From NCBI RefSeq assembly GCF_964340395.1, contig NC_135549.1, positions 18,366,342 to 18,430,341 on the forward strand: a stretch of 64,000 nt of DNA. The letters run 5' to 3'. The DNA is from Glandiceps talaboti. Lineage: Eukaryota > Hemichordata > Enteropneusta > Spengelidae. A program made the position numbers and the translations under genes. Shown one piece after another: positions 62,641 through 64,000 of this stretch. The notes below the pieces were generated by a model. The model worked only from the letters and a program-made list of their open reading frames with translations, made no database searches and had not been told where the DNA came from. How positions within the stretch are numbered: position 1 is the first letter of the stretch; the number at the start of each line of letters is the position of its first letter.

Positions 62641-64000
62641 TTTTTAATTCTGTAATTTCTCAAGATTTGTTCTCAAGTTGGAGCACTGCTGCATCTTGGG
62701 GGGTGTTGTACATGGTTTTACACACATGTGTAAGACACATGACATATACTGGTTACTGACAGCTTCTTTTTTTTTCGCATTGTATGCATGATGTCATGCA
62801 AATAATCCAAAAAAGAAGACCAGGTATCAAGGGTCAGTTGAACACACATGGTATGTACAGGCACCATCTGGTTTTCTCAGCAATCCCTATCAAGAATCTT
62901 TGCTATGTTCATCTCCAACTTGAGACCAGTGAAAATTGAAATGTCAAGCTTTGGTCAACTTTTTTGTTTTTACATTTACCGATAGTCTACTAGCATACTA
63001 TACAGGTGTGTATTGTATCATTTTCATGTAATGGGTGCTTATTTCTTGTACAGAGTTTGTAACTTACAACTTACAATAATTGTATTTCAGTGTAATTGAG
63101 TATTCTACCTTCTATACCTGTTTCAAGTTGGTACAAGATGTTATAAGTACCTCATATTTTGTATTCAACTATGAAATGTCCAAAGATAAATTGGACGCAT
63201 TTTGTTGAAAGTACTTTTTTTTTTCCCATTGAAGTACGTACAAGTTAAATTAACAAGTATTGTTAAGTGTTAAAAGATTTTGGTTTGTTTTTAAATCAGG
63301 TCTCCCTTGGATTTGAGTAAAGCTACCTGACTACCTCCATAGATGAGTAGAAACCTACATTTTCATGTATTCTTTCTTTCTACCCAAGTTTTCTATCAAC
63401 CTTGTTTTCTCTGCAACCTAAATGTTATCTGTTTAAATCTAGTAGAGATGTTTGTGAAGTACAAAACATGTACTTTGCCAATCTAAACTTACCTACCCCC
63501 TCGAGCCTCCCTCCCCTTCCCCTCACTTGTGTGCGACCACCACCTTTAATTTGTCAACACATCATCTGTGTTTTATTTCTCGTGAAATGGATAAATAGAT
63601 AAAAAAAATTTGTTGAGATTTACTTTTGACAAAAAAAAGTGTTTACGGACGGAGTTTTAATTTGATTCAAGGTGAGATGAATGTTACCAGTTATTATTGA
63701 ACCTCGTCCAATAATCTAATGAAACTTACATACACCCAGCCCCCCACCCTCATGTTTTCAGCTGGGTTCATATGATCCTCAAAGTAACCCTACCTTGGCC
63801 TATGTCTTCAACTATACAGGAAATTCTGGAAATAAAGAGCAAGTCGGGAATCAAACCACCTATTTTGCAAATACGGACATTTTTCAACTGTGTCTACCAA
63901 TCAATTCTAGTACTGATACTAGATGATGTCTCCTTCCTGTTCTGTTCACATTCCTTGTTGAAAGGGGGTGGGGAGGGGAGGGGGGTATTTGTAAACATTC
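62641..64000. other. downstream flank, no gene supported
   Basis: A+T-rich with C-rich patches. It ends in a G-rich block (about 63963-63986) that could form a quadruplex. An AATAAA at 63831 could end a longer PKA RII transcript. Confidence 0.5.

Overview
The window is A+T-rich nuclear DNA from an animal, almost certainly a marine-type bilaterian invertebrate. Evidence for this is long spliceosomal introns with GT-AG borders, many dinucleotide and tetranucleotide microsatellites, several families of short inverted-repeat transposons, and one metazoan multi-exon gene. The phylum cannot be fixed from the sequence alone; a hemichordate or other deuterostome, or a lophotrochozoan, would fit.

The only gene I can support is a type II regulatory subunit of cAMP-dependent protein kinase (PRKAR2-like). 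It lies on the + strand with 13 coding exons between 14879 and 61429. I joined the exons by splice sites, reading phase and conserved family motifs; the coding lengths sum to 1158 nt (385 codons plus stop). The protein has, in order, an N-terminal dimerization/docking helix pair, an acidic linker, an RRKS|V inhibitor site, and two cyclic-nucleotide-binding domains. Both phosphate-binding cassettes are intact ([15 protein letters not shown] and [15 protein letters not shown]). No other convincing protein-coding gene, tRNA or rRNA was found.

Layout: 1-14.2 kb is upstream non-coding DNA with transposon relics and microsatellites. 14.25-14.88 kb is the likely promoter/5' UTR, with a palindromic cAMP response element about 0.2 kb before the start codon. 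14.9-20.2 kb holds exons 1-3 (docking domain, inhibitor microexon, acidic linker). 20.2-51 kb is dominated by two large introns (17.0 and 9.5 kb) around exons 4-5. 51-61.4 kb holds exons 6-13 (both cAMP-binding domains). 61.43-64 kb is the 3' UTR and downstream flank.

The non-coding DNA contains at least eight families or single examples of inverted-repeat (MITE or foldback) elements. The most abundant, with GGCCTAAAA...TTTTAGGCC ends, has six near-complete copies, all in the same orientation, plus one rearranged copy and one fragment. A retroposon-like tail (AAGCGCTTTGAG...CGCTATATAAA) abuts the 3' splice site of exon 6. The most interesting gene-level observation is that the 36-nt exon 2 encodes exactly the kinase-inhibitor site and is phase-symmetric (1/1), so skipping it would keep the frame but delete the inhibitor. 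I found no undescribed multi-gene system here; the novelty candidates are gene-architectural, regulatory and transposon-related.
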